Assembly: GCA_920105625.2 (NCBI GenBank)
Contig: OV050030.1
Span: 148,065,877 to 148,129,876, forward strand
Origin: Clusia tigrina
Lineage: Eukaryota; Arthropoda; Insecta; Diptera; Clusiidae
Length of the DNA: 64,000 bases
Reading direction: 5' to 3'
A program made the position numbers and the translations under genes. Shown here piece after piece: positions 34,608-46,336 of the stretch. How positions within the stretch are numbered: position 1 is the stretch's first letter; each line of letters starts with the position of its first letter. Below the pieces are notes generated by a model. The model saw nothing but the letters and a program-made list of their open reading frames with translations, had not been told where the DNA came from and did no database searches.

Positions 34608-35066
34608 TGTTGTGAGTTAGAACCAAGCTACCTACGTGTAGTTGACTCACAGCATCGACTCCTAATAGATACCACACTCTGTGGGATTAGCATGTGCTAA
34701 AATTATTTAACAGTAAAACATACTTTTAGGGTCTAAGTATTTTAAGCTAAAATGGTTTGTGTAATGTTACTATGTAAACTTTTAGGGTATTACAGTTCCG
34801 CAGTCGAGTCGATGAGGGCTGACACCAATTAGCAGGTGCGGAACTGGAACACCAGAAAGGTCAGCTCACGGACTGAGATAAGTGTTAAGAAATAGTATAT
34901 AAGATTTAGTATTTGTAAGAATAAAGCTTCTTTTGATTCTCATTTTGAAACCGGAAAGTGTCTGTGTGTTCTCATTTAGAGCTAGTGGTTTTAAAGTTTT
35001 CAGCTACAAGCCCAGCGAACCGCGACAGGACGTCGCTCGACGACAAGCAAGGACACCACCCCAACA
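34608..35066 (+). repeat. 3' LTR of C2
   Basis: 459 bp, TGTTG...CAACA. It lacks the left arm of the LTR inverted repeat and differs widely from the C2 5' LTR, more than expected for sister LTRs of a young insertion. Confidence 0.85.
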
Positions 35067-36520
35067 AAAGTAACTTTGTCTAAGAATTGTGTTAAATAAT
35101 GTCGTTAAATGCTTTACTGCAAGCGGAGGTAGCTTCATCAACATCTTTGTGGTTATCAGATCATGGCCTGCCGCTTTCTTTTTATCTAAATGAGTTGAGA
35201 TAAAATGCCACACTTCTTTCGGCCTCAACCGTAGGTCCATCTGGGGAATTAGGTTGTTTAGTGTTAGTATTTTAAAGTTGTTACTAGGAGGATTTGGTTG
35301 GAATGTGATTTTAAGATGTTGAGCAAAAGCTTGCCCCTTCTCCTCATTGCTTCTTGCCCTTCTTCCGTCTATAAGTCTTATAGGCGAGTCCGATTCTATA
35401 GGTTTATTCGTGTTTTTGACTGCCTTCCATAAATAGTAGTTTGTGGATTCAAGGGGGTTCAGGTGCGAAATGTTGGCGCCTGTATACCTCTTGCAGTTTC
35501 GTCGTGCAATGCGCTTCGCAGTTGGTTTTTGGCTGTCGTGAATTTTTGCTTTAACGCTGGTGACCTGTGCTTTTGCCACAGTCGTCTGAGCCGTCTCTTT
35601 GCCGTTATCAGTCTTTCAATTTCGAATGATGTTGAGCATATTGATTTGCGTGGGATTTGGCCGTTTGGGGGTGTAGCGTGGATTGCTGCTGATACCAGTG
35701 TGCAGTTGAATGATTGTACTGCGGAATCTAATTCATCCGGGCCCTTAAGACTACATTTTTCAGGAAGGTGACTGCAAATATATTTACGGAATTTTAACCA
35801 ATTTGTTTTACCTGTTACTAATCGAAAAAGGTGGTTTATGTCTTCTGGGTATTTCCTTAGGTGCATTATAACTGGGGAATGATCTGAACTCAGCTCAAAG
35901 CATGATTCCATAGACACAAGTTTTTGGTGGAGTCCTTTCGTTATTGCAAAATCTAGTAAGTCCGGGATCTTCCGTTGATCCGTAGGCTAGTAAGTGGGTT
36001 TACCAGAAGACACGTAGTCAATTTTGTTACGCCGATTCGTCAAGGCGTAATATAACTGTTTACCCTTGGGATTTATAAGGCGTGAACCCCAATGCGTATG
36101 TTTAGCGTTGTAATCACCGGCTGCTATAAATTTTTCTCCCAACGACTTGAAAAAAATTTCAAACTGAGCTGTTGTGACAGTGTGTCTAGGTGGGCAATAA
36201 ATAGATGATACCGTTATGTTGGCATCCCAATATTGCAGGCAGATGGAGGTCGCTTGGAGATATTCCTTGTAGTAGTTTTCTAGTGAGTGGTGTTTTATGC
36301 TGTATTTTATGAGTATGCCTGTCCCACCTCGAGCTTTGCCATCCGGACGCAACGTCTTGTAGAACTTATAACCTTTTATTTTAAAATTGTGATTCAGGAT
36401 AAGGTGGGTTTCAGAAATGAGTAGTATGTCTATTTTGCTGTTAATAAGAAAGTTTTGCACTTCAAGTTGGGGCTGGCTAATACCGTTCGCGTTACAATGA
36501 CAAATTTTTAACGTATTCAT
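35067..36520 (-). pseudogene. ORF2 of J: endonuclease and RT start, frameshifted and truncated
   Basis: ATG at 36520 (minus) overlaps the ORF1 stop as ATGA. The apurinic-type endonuclease opens MNTLKICHCNANGI, with the ISETHL catalytic region and AAGDYNAKHTHWGS motif, and runs to a stop at 35987. The endonuclease end with SSDHSP continues in another frame (35917-35459), followed by the RT N-terminus (to 35067) with KKAAGHDLITTKML. The sequence stops inside the first RT blocks; the palm YADD block is not in the window. Confidence 0.85.
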
Positions 36521-37956
36521 TTGTTTGCAAGTATGGATTTCAGAAGTTGATTTTGATTATTTATTAGTTCTTGCATCATTGATTGCATTGAAGACATGAA
36601 CTGTGTCATACATTGCGTTAAGGTTAAGAGCACTGCCTCTAGATTTTGCGACTGTTTGTTGGTATTTGAATTTTCAGCTAAATTTGATTTCAGTGCATCA
36701 GAGTAACTCATGACAGGTGGAGCATGTTTGTCGCTGAGCGTAGTCGGGATTTGGTGTAGAGGCGCTTCGTGTCGACCTCTATCCTTCTGTTGGCGCATTT
36801 TATTTTTCAGATCAGCATACATTGGGCAACCTCTATAGTTTGCTGTATGACTTCCGCCGCAATTATTGCATTTTTTAGTAAGAACATTTTCATTTTTTTT
36901 ATCGACCGCACAGGCAGAGGATGGGTGGACGTCACCACAACCAACGCAAATGGGGCGTAGGGTGCAATACGATTTGGTATGACCAAACTCCTGGCAGTTT
37001 GTACATTGTACAGGGCCGTTGCGTTTGAGGGGTTCTTCAACTGAAATTCGGCGGTGCATAAGATATCGCATATTATAGATTAGATGGACTTCGTTTTTTT
37101 GCAGCTTCCTTGATTCTGGTTCAAGCTCCACTCGGAACATTGGTTGTGGAATATCATTCTTTCTTATTTTTAATGTTGAATATGGATTTTGGATTGAAAC
37201 CGGCTTCGATCAGTGCTTCTTTCATCGCAGATTTGTCGACATCTGATTCTATTCCTTTTAATACGACAATCAAACCTTTACTGCTTTTCAGTTGATACGT
37301 AGAATAGTTTTTTTTACTACTGTCAAGGTTGTTGATTGCCAAGCGATAATTTTTGTTAGTATAGATCTGAATTTTTGTTTCGTGTAAGTCACCCTTCTTT
37401 AGTGCAGCTATACTGAAGTTCTTTTGCCCTATCAAGCTAGATAGTCTAGAGACCAGCATATTAGAGCTGTCTTCGCGCAGATTAATTGGGGGAGGTTTGA
37501 CTTCTTTAAGTATTTCTGTACCTTCATTTTTTTGGTCTGGATCTGCTACATTATCGGTAAGCAAGGCAAAGCGATTTTGGCTCGGTAATGTGTTGGTGCA
37601 TTCTTCATATTTATTTAGTTTATAAATTTTTTTTGGGTTTTTTGTCATGTTTTAAACGGACTTAGCTTTCGTTTAATATAGCGGTGCATGCCAGTCTGTA
37701 TTGCGGAACTATTCTGTTTTGCAGTTTGTTTAATGTTCTTGTTTAATGCTTTGTTGGTGGCTGCAGCTGTTAATGTGTTTGCTGTGGAGAGAGCAGATAG
37801 TGAATTAGCGCGTAGGCGCTGAATATCATCAGTTTTTGAAACTATGCTGATTTCTTTACTGTTTAGTGTACGCTGAGCTTTCATCACCAAACGTTCGGGC
37901 GACTGCTCAAGCATCAAATTTTCTGTGTCCTTAGAGAGCATCAGATGTTTGCTCAC
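36517..37956 (-). pseudogene. ORF1 of J (Gag-like, CCHC), two frameshifts
   Basis: Three minus-strand frames abut: 37956-37645, 37648-37154 and 37140-36517. Together they resemble one Jockey ORF1. The first carries a HRYIKRKLSP string like Jockey Gag N-termini; the second is an RNA-recognition-like region; the third has CTNCQEFGHTKSYC, CVGCGDVHPSSAC and CNNCGGSHTANYRGC knuckles (residues from 46 of that frame). Shifts fall near 37646 and 37147. The first frame opens at GTG, so the true start may be lost. It could instead be a separate upstream ORF, which I think less likely. Confidence 0.78.
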
Positions 37957-37965
37957 ATTGTACGA

Positions 37966-39883
37966 TTTATGTAGATGACATAATCATCTATGGATGCAGT
38001 CTAAATCACCATAATCAAAATCTAATCAAAGTACTAGACAGACTAAAACAACATAACTTAAAATTAAACGCAGCAAAATGCAACTTTCTGAGACCAGAAG
38101 TTGTATATTTAGGACATTTGATTACACAAGACAGAGTTAAAACTGACCCACCAAAATACAAAACTGTTAAAAGTTACCCACAACCGAAAAACGCAGACGA
38201 AGTAAGAAGATTCGTTGCATTCTGCAACTACTATAGAAAATTCATACCAGAGTTTGCAGATATTGCAAAATGTTTGAACTCCTTACTAAAGAAATCAGCC
38301 AAATTTGTATGGACAGATGAATGCCAAACATCTTTCGAAACTCTTAAACAAAAATTATTAAACCCACCACTATTGCAATACACAATTTTTGATAAACCCT
38401 TCATATAAACTACAGATGCATCGAATTATGCACTAGGCGCCATACTATCACAAGGCGAAATAGGACAAGATTTACCATTTTTATATTCTAGCAAATCATT
38501 ACAAAAACACGATTTGAATAAGCCAGTAATAGAAAAAGAGCTACTAGCAATACACTGGAGTATTAACTTCTTCAAACCATATCTATATGGTCAAAAGTTC
38601 ACAGTAGTAACTGACCATCGACCACTAATATCACTATTCTCTCATAAAAATCCTTCATCTAAAATGACCAGAATTAGATTAGACCTCAGTGACCTTGATT
38701 TCAATATAATATATAAAACAGGAAAAATGAATACAAATGCAGATGCATTGTCGAGAATACAAATTGACTCGGACATTCTAAAAGAAATGATACCGAAAGA
38801 AATTGATGAAAAAGCCAAAAGAACTGTAGTAATTACGAGAGGGATGGCAAATAAAAAAAAAATTAAAAGGCAAATAAAAATAAAGTAAATGAAGAGGCAA
38901 ATAAAATGAAAATGAGAAATTGAGAAATTGCATATCTCAGGAGACTGATCACCTTCAAATATGGGAATGAACATCAATAAATGACGTCAAAAATATTAAA
39001 AAATTAAAATTTAATGTCGACAAGAAAAATCAAAGCTTTGGAAAAATGAATATATATATTAAAAATCATATTGTGCACATAGGCGAAAGCGATAATTCAC
39101 TGAAAATATAAATGAAAATATAAAGCATGCAGGAATCAATGATAAATCAGCGAGACTAGACTCGATTCTGAGGTAATTGATATCCAAAACGAAGAAAGAA
39201 AATATTAAAGAATTAGCAATTGCAATTAACGATGAAATATTCAAAATATATACAAAAGAAGAATATAAAGAAGCGTACGCAAAAATAAAAATGAATAGCA
39301 AAAGTCCTCAGCTAAAAATATTAATTTATATACCTCCAAAGAGAATAACGGAAGATATTTTAAAATACAAACTAATAGATGAATGTCACAAAACAGGACA
39401 TCCCGGAGTAAGAAAAACTCTACTGAAATTAAAACAAAGATACATTTGGAAAAATATGAACCAAATGGTAAAGAAATTCGTATCCAACTGTGACACGTGC
39501 GTGAAGTGTAAGCAAACAAGACACATCAAAGAACCACAAACCATAACAGACACCCCTAACACAAGTTTCGAAGTCATATCAATTGACACCGTAGGACCAC
39601 TAAAAATTTCAAATGAATACCGCTACATACTAACCATGCAGTTCGAGCTGACAAAGTTCGTAATCGCACATCCAATGACAACAAAAGACGCACACACAAC
39701 AGCCAAAACAACACACAACAGTTGAACAATTTATACTCAAATACGGACACTTTAAAATTCTTAAATCTGACAACGGGACAGAATTTACAAACGAGCTAAT
39801 GGCAAACATATGTGCATTGCTGAAAATACAACAAACATTTTCGACACCGTACCACCACCAAAGGATAGTCTCACTAGAACGCA
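37966..39883 (+). pseudogene. pol: pol fragment of D0 (RT palm to integrase core)
   Basis: Starts in the middle of RT, at the YVDD codons, directly after J. It then holds RT thumb, RNase H (with the TAA of the FI*TTDAS position near 38406, common to all units) and integrase with HHCC and part of the DDE core. At 39880-39883 the word CGCA joins integrase to the D leader, deleting the integrase end, an LTR and the primer site. It lacks the 31-bp integrase deletion of D2-D4. Confidence 0.85.
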
Positions 39884-40163
39884 GCACCAAGATGCAACTA
39901 TAAACAACAACCAACTGTCTACAGAAATATTATATAGTCATAATTATCATAATTATAATTTATAAGCTATTAAAATTAGATAAATAATTTAAAAATTACG
40001 TTCATAAATATAAGAATGACGCTAATGGCAACGCTATTACAGCAGTCTAATAAATAAAAACAAAATACATATATTAAAAATTTAAATGAAAATGTCAAAA
40101 TTTTCTATAGCATAAAAATAAATAAAATTTTTTTTTAAAAACAAATTTCCTACTTGGTCCTAA
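39884..40163 (+). other. Leader remnant of D1
   Basis: Last part of the D leader, equivalent to 46068-46336 in D2. It holds only the final codons of the leader ORF. AT-rich, no complete gene. Confidence 0.7.
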
Positions 40164-41233
40164 ATGGATTTAAAATTAAATGCCTTAAAAGATATACTAG
40201 CTACACTTAGGAAAAATCCCAGCAGAATACACACAAACAAAACATTGACAACAAAACTTAGACAAATAGACACATTAAGAGAAGAATTTAATAACATAAA
40301 TAATAGAGACCGACACCGACAATAAAGATCTAACTGGAATAAAAATTAACTTCGCCAACACTTATTCCACAATAAAAAATATTTTATTGAAGCAATTAAC
40401 AGAAGAGACTGAATCAATAGACAACATGGCATCTTTTAGCATAGAAACAGCATCAAAATCTCTACCCACATTTACGGGCAACTTCAGAGAATTAGATAGC
40501 TTCATAATCACCGTTGAGCTGATAAACAAATCACTCAACGAGTCAGGACAGACAAATTTACTAGAGTATATCTACCATGCCAAATTAACTGCCAATGTAA
40601 GAACAGCAATAGGAGGTTACACAAAACCAAAAGACTTAAATACACTTCCCACTCTACGACACAAGAGGTACAAAGACGCGACAACGATACCACAGCTACA
40701 AGCTAGACTAACAAAGGAATTCAGGAATTAACCCGTACAACGAAAAAATTCTGACAATAATAGAAAGTCTAAGCAGACTTAACATATACAATTTAGGAGA
40801 GACAGCTACACAAGCAGAAGAGAACGTAATAACAAAAACAAGCAACAAGCTAGCATTGGACACTTTCAAGAAAGGAGAGAATGAGAATTACAAAGCGACA
40901 ATTTTTGCTGCAAGACCGAAAGATCTAGCAGAAGCAACAGAATTGGCACTTGAACTTGAGAGCGACTCTAGAATAATGCCCAACACATCACAGCTGATGC
41001 AAGTAAGACATAATTCATTCAACTCACAAGGTACAAGGTCTAATTTCAACGCTCCGCGCAAATATAATTCATTCAACCCTTCTCCACAATACACAAACAA
41101 CATAACACGACAAAATCTCAGCACACGCTATGACAAAAATAACTACAACAACAGTAACTATGCAAACAACAGAAACAATACCGTAGCAATACAAATACAG
41201 ACATCTCATTATACAAAACAAATAACAAATTAG
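40164..41233 (+). pseudogene. gag: gag of D1, frameshifted
   Basis: ATG at 40164 opens 53 codons, then the reading shifts near 40320. The main capsid-like part (to 40731) has LPTFTGNFRELDSFI, a Gypsy-type Gag core. A second shift near 40735 leads to an asparagine-rich tail ending at 41231-41233. No CCHC knuckle is seen. The same two shifts occur in D2, D3 and D4. Confidence 0.78.
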
Positions 41234-44200
41234 AAAACCATGAATACTTTCCTGACGACAAATGCAAATTAACGGGCATAACAAATGAAGAGGTATATTC
41301 TGAAGATAGAATTACAATTAGATATTGGAGAATAATCTTGTAACCACCCTTTCCAATTAGTAAACAAAACATTTCCAATAGAAACAGATGGCATTCTAGG
41401 TAGGGATTTTTTTGAAAAATATATATGTAAAATCGATTATGAAACGTTTACAATTTCCGCGTACGTAAACAAACAAACATTTTTTATACCCATGCACACT
41501 AAATTTCATGATACTCAAAAAATAAAAATACCAGCAAGAACAGAAATAATACAAGCTTTAAAATTAAACATAAATGAACATAAAATAATTCCAAATAAAG
41601 AATTAAAAGAAGGCATATTTCTAAGCAATTCAATAGCACCCAAAAGTGGTATAACCCACAAAATAATTCTAAATACAACAAACAAAGAGGTAATTTTAGA
41701 CGGCATACAATTTGAAACTGACTTACTAAAAAATTATGACATTCTAAAGTACAGTACGCAAGATAATTACAATGAAAACAGATTACAGAAAAGCATTGAA
41801 ACCTTAAATTTAAACTGCACAGACGAAATGACAAAAACCCAACTCATAAACATACTAAGACAATACCAAGAAGTTTTTCATCTTGAAGACGAACCACTTT
41901 CGACAAACAATTTTTACACACAAAACATAACGACACATGACAACACACCCATTTACATTAAAAACTACAGATTGCCACACACACACACACAGGAATTGTG
42001 AATGAACCGGTACAGAAAATGCTACAGGAGAATATCATTGAACCTTCAGTCAGCCCATACAATGCTCCACTCCTTTTGGTTCCTAAAAAGAACACTATTG
42101 ACAAAAAGAAATGGAGACTTGTAGTGGATTTTAGAAAACTGAATGACAAAATAGTAAATGATAAATTCCCGCTAACTCGACTAGAAGACATTCTAGACAA
42201 GTTAGGCAGAGCAAAATGGTTTTCAACCTTAGATATGACCAGTTCATTTCATCAAATAAAACTAGAAAAACAATCATGACCATTAACAGCTTTTTCCACA
42301 TCCAATGGGCACTACCAATTTAAAAGATTACCTTTCGGACTCAAAACTTCATCCAACAGCTTTCAGAGAATGTTAACAATAGCACTCTCAGGACTCAGAA
42401 GCATTCCTTTATGTAGATGACATAATCATCTATGGATGTAGTCTAAATCACCATAATCAAAATCTAATCAGAGTACTAGACAGACTAACACAACATAACT
42501 TAAAATTAAACGCAGAAAAATGCAAGTTTCTGAGACCAGAAGTTGTATATTTAGGACATTTCATTACACAAGACGGAGTTAAAACTGACCCCCCAAAATA
42601 CGAGACTGTTAAAAATTACCCACAACCGAAAAACGAAAAACCAGAATTAGATTAGACCTCAGTGACTATGATTTCAACATAGTATATAAAACAGGAAAAA
42701 TGAATACAAATGCAGATTCATTGTCGAGAATACAAATTGACTCGGACATTCAAAAAGAAATGATACCGAAAGAAATTGATGAAAAAGCCAAAAGAACTGT
42801 AGTAATCACGAGAGGGATGGCAAATAAAAATAAAAATGAAGAGGCAAATAAAAATAAAGTAAATGAAGAGGCAAATAAAATGAAAATGAGAAATTGAGAA
42901 ATTGCATATCTCAGGAGACTGATCACCTTCAAATATGGGAATGTACATCAATAAATGACGTCAAGAATTTTAAAAAATTAAAATTTAATGTCGACAAGAA
43001 AAATCAAAGCTTTGGAAAAATGAATATATATATTAAAAATGATATTGTGCACATAGGCGAAAGCGATAATTCACCGAATCAAGATTCGACCCTGAAGAAG
43101 CTCCGACCTAGAAATAAAAATATAAATGAAAATATAAAGCATGCAGGAATCAATAATAAATCAGCGAGACTAGACCCGATTCTGAGGAAATTGATATCCA
43201 AAACGAAGAAAGAAAATATTAAAGAATTAGCAATTGCAATTAACGATGAAATATTCAAAATATATACAAAAGAAGAATATAAAGAAGCGTACGCAAAAAT
43301 AAAAATGAATAGCAAAAGTCCTCAGCTAAAAATATTAATTTATATACCTCCAAAGAGAATAACGGAAGATATTTTAAAATACAAACTAATAGATGAATGT
43401 CACAAAACAGGACATCCCGGAGTAAGAAAAACTGAAATTAAATTAAAACAAAGATACATTTGGAAAAATATGAACCAAATGGTAAAGAAATTCGTATCCA
43501 ACTGTGACACGTGCGTGAAGTGTAAACAAACAAGACACATCAAAGAACCACAAACCATAACAGACACCCCTAACACAAGTTTCGAAGTCATATCAACTGA
43601 CACCGTAGGACCACTAAAAATTTCAAATGAATACCGCTACATACTAACCATGCAGTTCGAGCTGACAAAGTTCGTAATCGCACACCCAATGACAACAAAA
43701 GACGCACACACAACAGCCAAAACATTAGTTGAACAATTTATACTCAAATACGGACACTTTAAAATTGTTAAATCTGACAACGGGACAGAATTAACAAACG
43801 AGCTAATGGCAAACATATGTGCATTGCTGAAAATACAACAAAAATTTTCGACACCGTACCACCACCAAAGGATAGTCTCACTAGAACGCAACCACAGAGT
43901 TTTGAATGAATTCCTACAGACAACGACAACCGACGACGAATGCGATAAGTGGATTCCCTACTTCACTTTCACTAACACAATGCCACATGTTGACACGGGC
44001 TACACGCCGTATAAATTAATATATGGGAAACTACCAGGTTTACCCAATGAAGTAGTGGAAAGTAATACAAAAATTTACAACTTTGAAAATTACGCCAACG
44101 CACTAAGAGCGAGATTACGATATGCCCACGAAAAGGCAAAACAAATGCTAATGAAACCAAAACAAAAACGTACACTAACTGACTTAAAAACTAATACGAA

Positions 44201-44384
44201 TACACTTAAGGTAGAATGAGGAGATTTAGTTATATTAAAAGTAGAAAATAGAAAAAAGAATATGAATCCATATAAAGGACCATATAAAATACTAGAAAAG
44301 TTAGGAGTAAATTCATTAATATAATATAATGGTACACCTAAGAAAGTACATAATAACCAATTAAAGCCATACAGTGTAATTTAA
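41234..44384 (+). pseudogene. pol: pol of D1, with about 0.47-kb RT/RNase H deletion
   Basis: The protease region keeps only the ILGRDFF end, and no DSG or DTG triad is found after gag. RT begins near 41950; the frame breaks at the (CA)n tract near 41980, at a TGA replacing CGA near 42278, and just before YVDD near 42410. About 470 bp are deleted near 42637, removing the RT thumb and most of RNase H. Integrase (42894-44219) has HHCC and all three catalytic acidic residues in one 441-codon frame, without the 31-bp deletion of D2-D4, although the GGI-like core is slightly altered. Confidence 0.85.
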
Positions 44385-44694
44385 ATTTATAAACCATAAA
44401 ACGTACTTTAAACAATACGATTTATAATTATAAATATCACACTATGTAATTAGTAATCATAAGTATATGTAATTACATCAAAACAACATAATTTGTAATT
44501 TTAACTATATAATTAAAAACAGTACCATGTAATTATAATAATAAGCAACAATTTATAAGCAAATAACACCAATTAATAGAAAATATGAAAATCATGTAAC
44601 AGTTCATAAAATAAGACAATTGTAATACAGCAGAAACCATATTTCCAGAAAAATTATTCGCTAACATCCCTAATCTTTCTCTTAAGGTTGAGGG
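44385..44694 (+). other. D1 3' untranslated region and polypurine tract
   Basis: Very AT-rich with no frame. It ends in a purine-rich AAGGTTGAGGG just before the LTR; the other units have AAGGGTGAGGG. Confidence 0.65.
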
Positions 44695-45391
44695 TGTAGT
44701 GTACCACACAAGTGTACACTGACGACCACACATCGTCATAACCACCGCAGCAAGTCGCATATGCAAACAAACTGACAATAGCGCAACGTGTGCAATTGCC
44801 CTCAATACCCAAATACGCTAGACAAGCATTTTGGTGGTGCTGCCTATATTGCAGCGTCGTATGCATATTGGACAGTGCAGTGACTTTAGCCCTGAATTTG
44901 CACTCAAAATCATTGACATAAACAAAGACGACAATTCTTCAATGAATAATATCGGTAATCCGATACTTGAGATTAATTTCGGGAATATGATTTGTAACTG
45001 GTAGAAATAAGATAGATATATTTTATGTTAGTTAGAATAAGAAAACAACATAAATTAAATGATATTAAAGAGCCAGCGAGTAACCAAATAAACCAGAATT
45101 AATCTGAACTTCTAAAACTACAATCCTGCATTAGATTTCTCATTCTTTCTCTCAGTGCTCTTAACTAGGTTTGGTTATAGAACAGCACCAAACAATAGCG
45201 TAACCAACGGCAAACTCTGCCGGTTACAATCTTTACTGAGGGCGACATTCCGCTTCGCACTAGGGTTCTACAGTATATCATTGCATTCATACATAGTGTG
45301 AAACCTGCAATCGATGCGTAAGCTGATCTTGCAAGGCCAACGCAATCGATATTGACCAAACCCTCATCAACACACGTATATCTACCCTACA
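44695..45391 (+). repeat. D LTR between D1 and D2
   Basis: 697 bp with perfect 5-bp terminal inverted repeats TGTAG/CTACA. Poly(A) signal AATAAA at 45087-45092. About 99 percent identical by eye to the LTRs at 51310 and 57913. It serves as the 3' LTR of D1 and the 5' LTR of D2. Confidence 0.92.
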
Positions 45392-45542
45392 TGGCGATCC
45401 TGCAACCGATCCTGCAACTAAGCTGAAGCCAATGATCCTGCAACCGATCCTGCAACTAATCTGAAGCCAATGATCCTGCAACCGATCCTGCAACTAAGCT
45501 GAAGCCAATAATCCTGCAACCGATCCTGCGACAAATCCTGCG
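45392..45542 (+). repeat. D2 primer binding site (tRNA-Arg type) and 38-bp primer-like tandem repeats
   Basis: TGGCGATCCTGC at 45392-45403, directly after the LTR, is complementary to the CCA-tailed tRNA-Arg 3' end (..GCAGGATCG) as I know it. It is followed by three copies of a 38-bp repeat starting GATCCTGCAACC (45396, 45434, 45472) plus a partial one. Together the stretch has nine ATCCTGC words. Confidence 0.85.
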
Positions 45543-45592
45543 ATTGCCGAACAGACAAGCAGCCAAACATTTTTCAACTGAAAAACAAATAA

Positions 45593-46085
45593 ATGGAAGA
45601 ATACGTGCCAGGATATTTATCGATTCCAACCGCTCCAGCGCCAGTATACACCCCAAAACCAGCAATAAATGTCGGACCACTGCCACTCACGATTGAGGAA
45701 TATAAGAAACGGGAAGAAAAACGAAAGGACCTACAAAAAACAACAATCCCACAAAGTGAAAGCAATAAGAAGAAGAGAGGAGGTCTCTTAACACAACAAA
45801 AACGCCAACTGGCCCATTTACTAGCAATAGTGAAAAACGACAACCCACCACAGTGGAATGAAGCCACACTCATCTGGAAGCGAATCGATCAAATCAGAAA
45901 TAGAAGGAAAAAATAAAATCGCATGCATGCGAATAACTTGGCGCATGATTGGAAAAATCGGCACGCCAACAATAGATGACTACAACAACAAAACCACGAT
46001 AGCGGACGAGACCATACGGATGATCGAGGCGCTCGAAAAATGGGAAAAAGCCAGAGCAAGCCGCAGCACCAAGATGCAACTATAA
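45593..46085 (+). pseudogene. Leader ORF of D2 (small basic protein, frameshifted)
   Basis: ATG at 45593 opens 107 codons: a proline-rich start, then a lysine-rich region, then a Trp-containing helix-like part (PQWNEATLIWKRIDQI). After the stop at 45914-45916 the reading appears to go on in the next frame to 46083-46085. It lies between the primer site and gag and is kept in D2, D3 and D4. I do not recognise it. The pattern suggests a DNA- or RNA-binding role, which is inference. Confidence 0.55.
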
Positions 46086-46336
46086 ACAACAACCAACTGT
46101 CTACAGAAATATTATATAGTTATAATTATCCTTATAATAGCTTATAAATTAGATAAATACTTTAAAAATTACGTTCATAAATATAAGAATGACACTAATG
46201 GCAACGCTATTACAGCAGTCTAATAAATAAAAACAAAATACATATATTAAAAATTTAAATAAAAATGTCAAATTTTCTATAGCATAAAAATAAATAAAAT
46301 TTTTTTTTTAAAAACAAATTTCCTACTTGGTCCTAA

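Larger units (their letters stand above)
20408..35066 (+). mobile_element. Ty3/Gypsy LTR retrotransposon C2 (same family as C1), decayed and host to E
   Basis: Second copy of the C family with LTR, primer site, gag, pol, 3' region, polypurine tract and LTR. The 5' LTR is split by E. The left flank is AACT and the right flank AAAG, so no target duplication is seen. The two LTRs differ much more than those of C1. The left neighbour is R1-clade RT and the right neighbour is Jockey RT, so the copy is probably a recombinant or has lost one flank. Confidence 0.85.
35067..37965 (-). mobile_element. Jockey-clade non-LTR retrotransposon J, truncated at both ends
   Basis: Minus-strand LINE with ORF1 (zinc knuckles) and the N-terminal two thirds of ORF2. 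The 3' end of J, with most of its RT, is cut at 35067 by the C2 3' LTR. Its 5' end abuts Mdg1-like RT sequence of the D array at 37966. Clade assignment is from ORF1 motifs and the RT opening (APGYDLIT-like block). Confidence 0.85.

Noticed and set aside
38642..39301. Many hydrophobic minus-strand frames across the D array (also 42718-42951, 49257-49593 and similar)
   Set aside because: They are antisense to lysine- and asparagine-rich pol codons; AT-rich sense codons give false membrane-like antisense frames.
45396..45542. Regular 38-bp repeats as a CRISPR array
   Set aside because: The repeats are contiguous without unique spacers, lie next to an LTR primer site, and the genome is animal.
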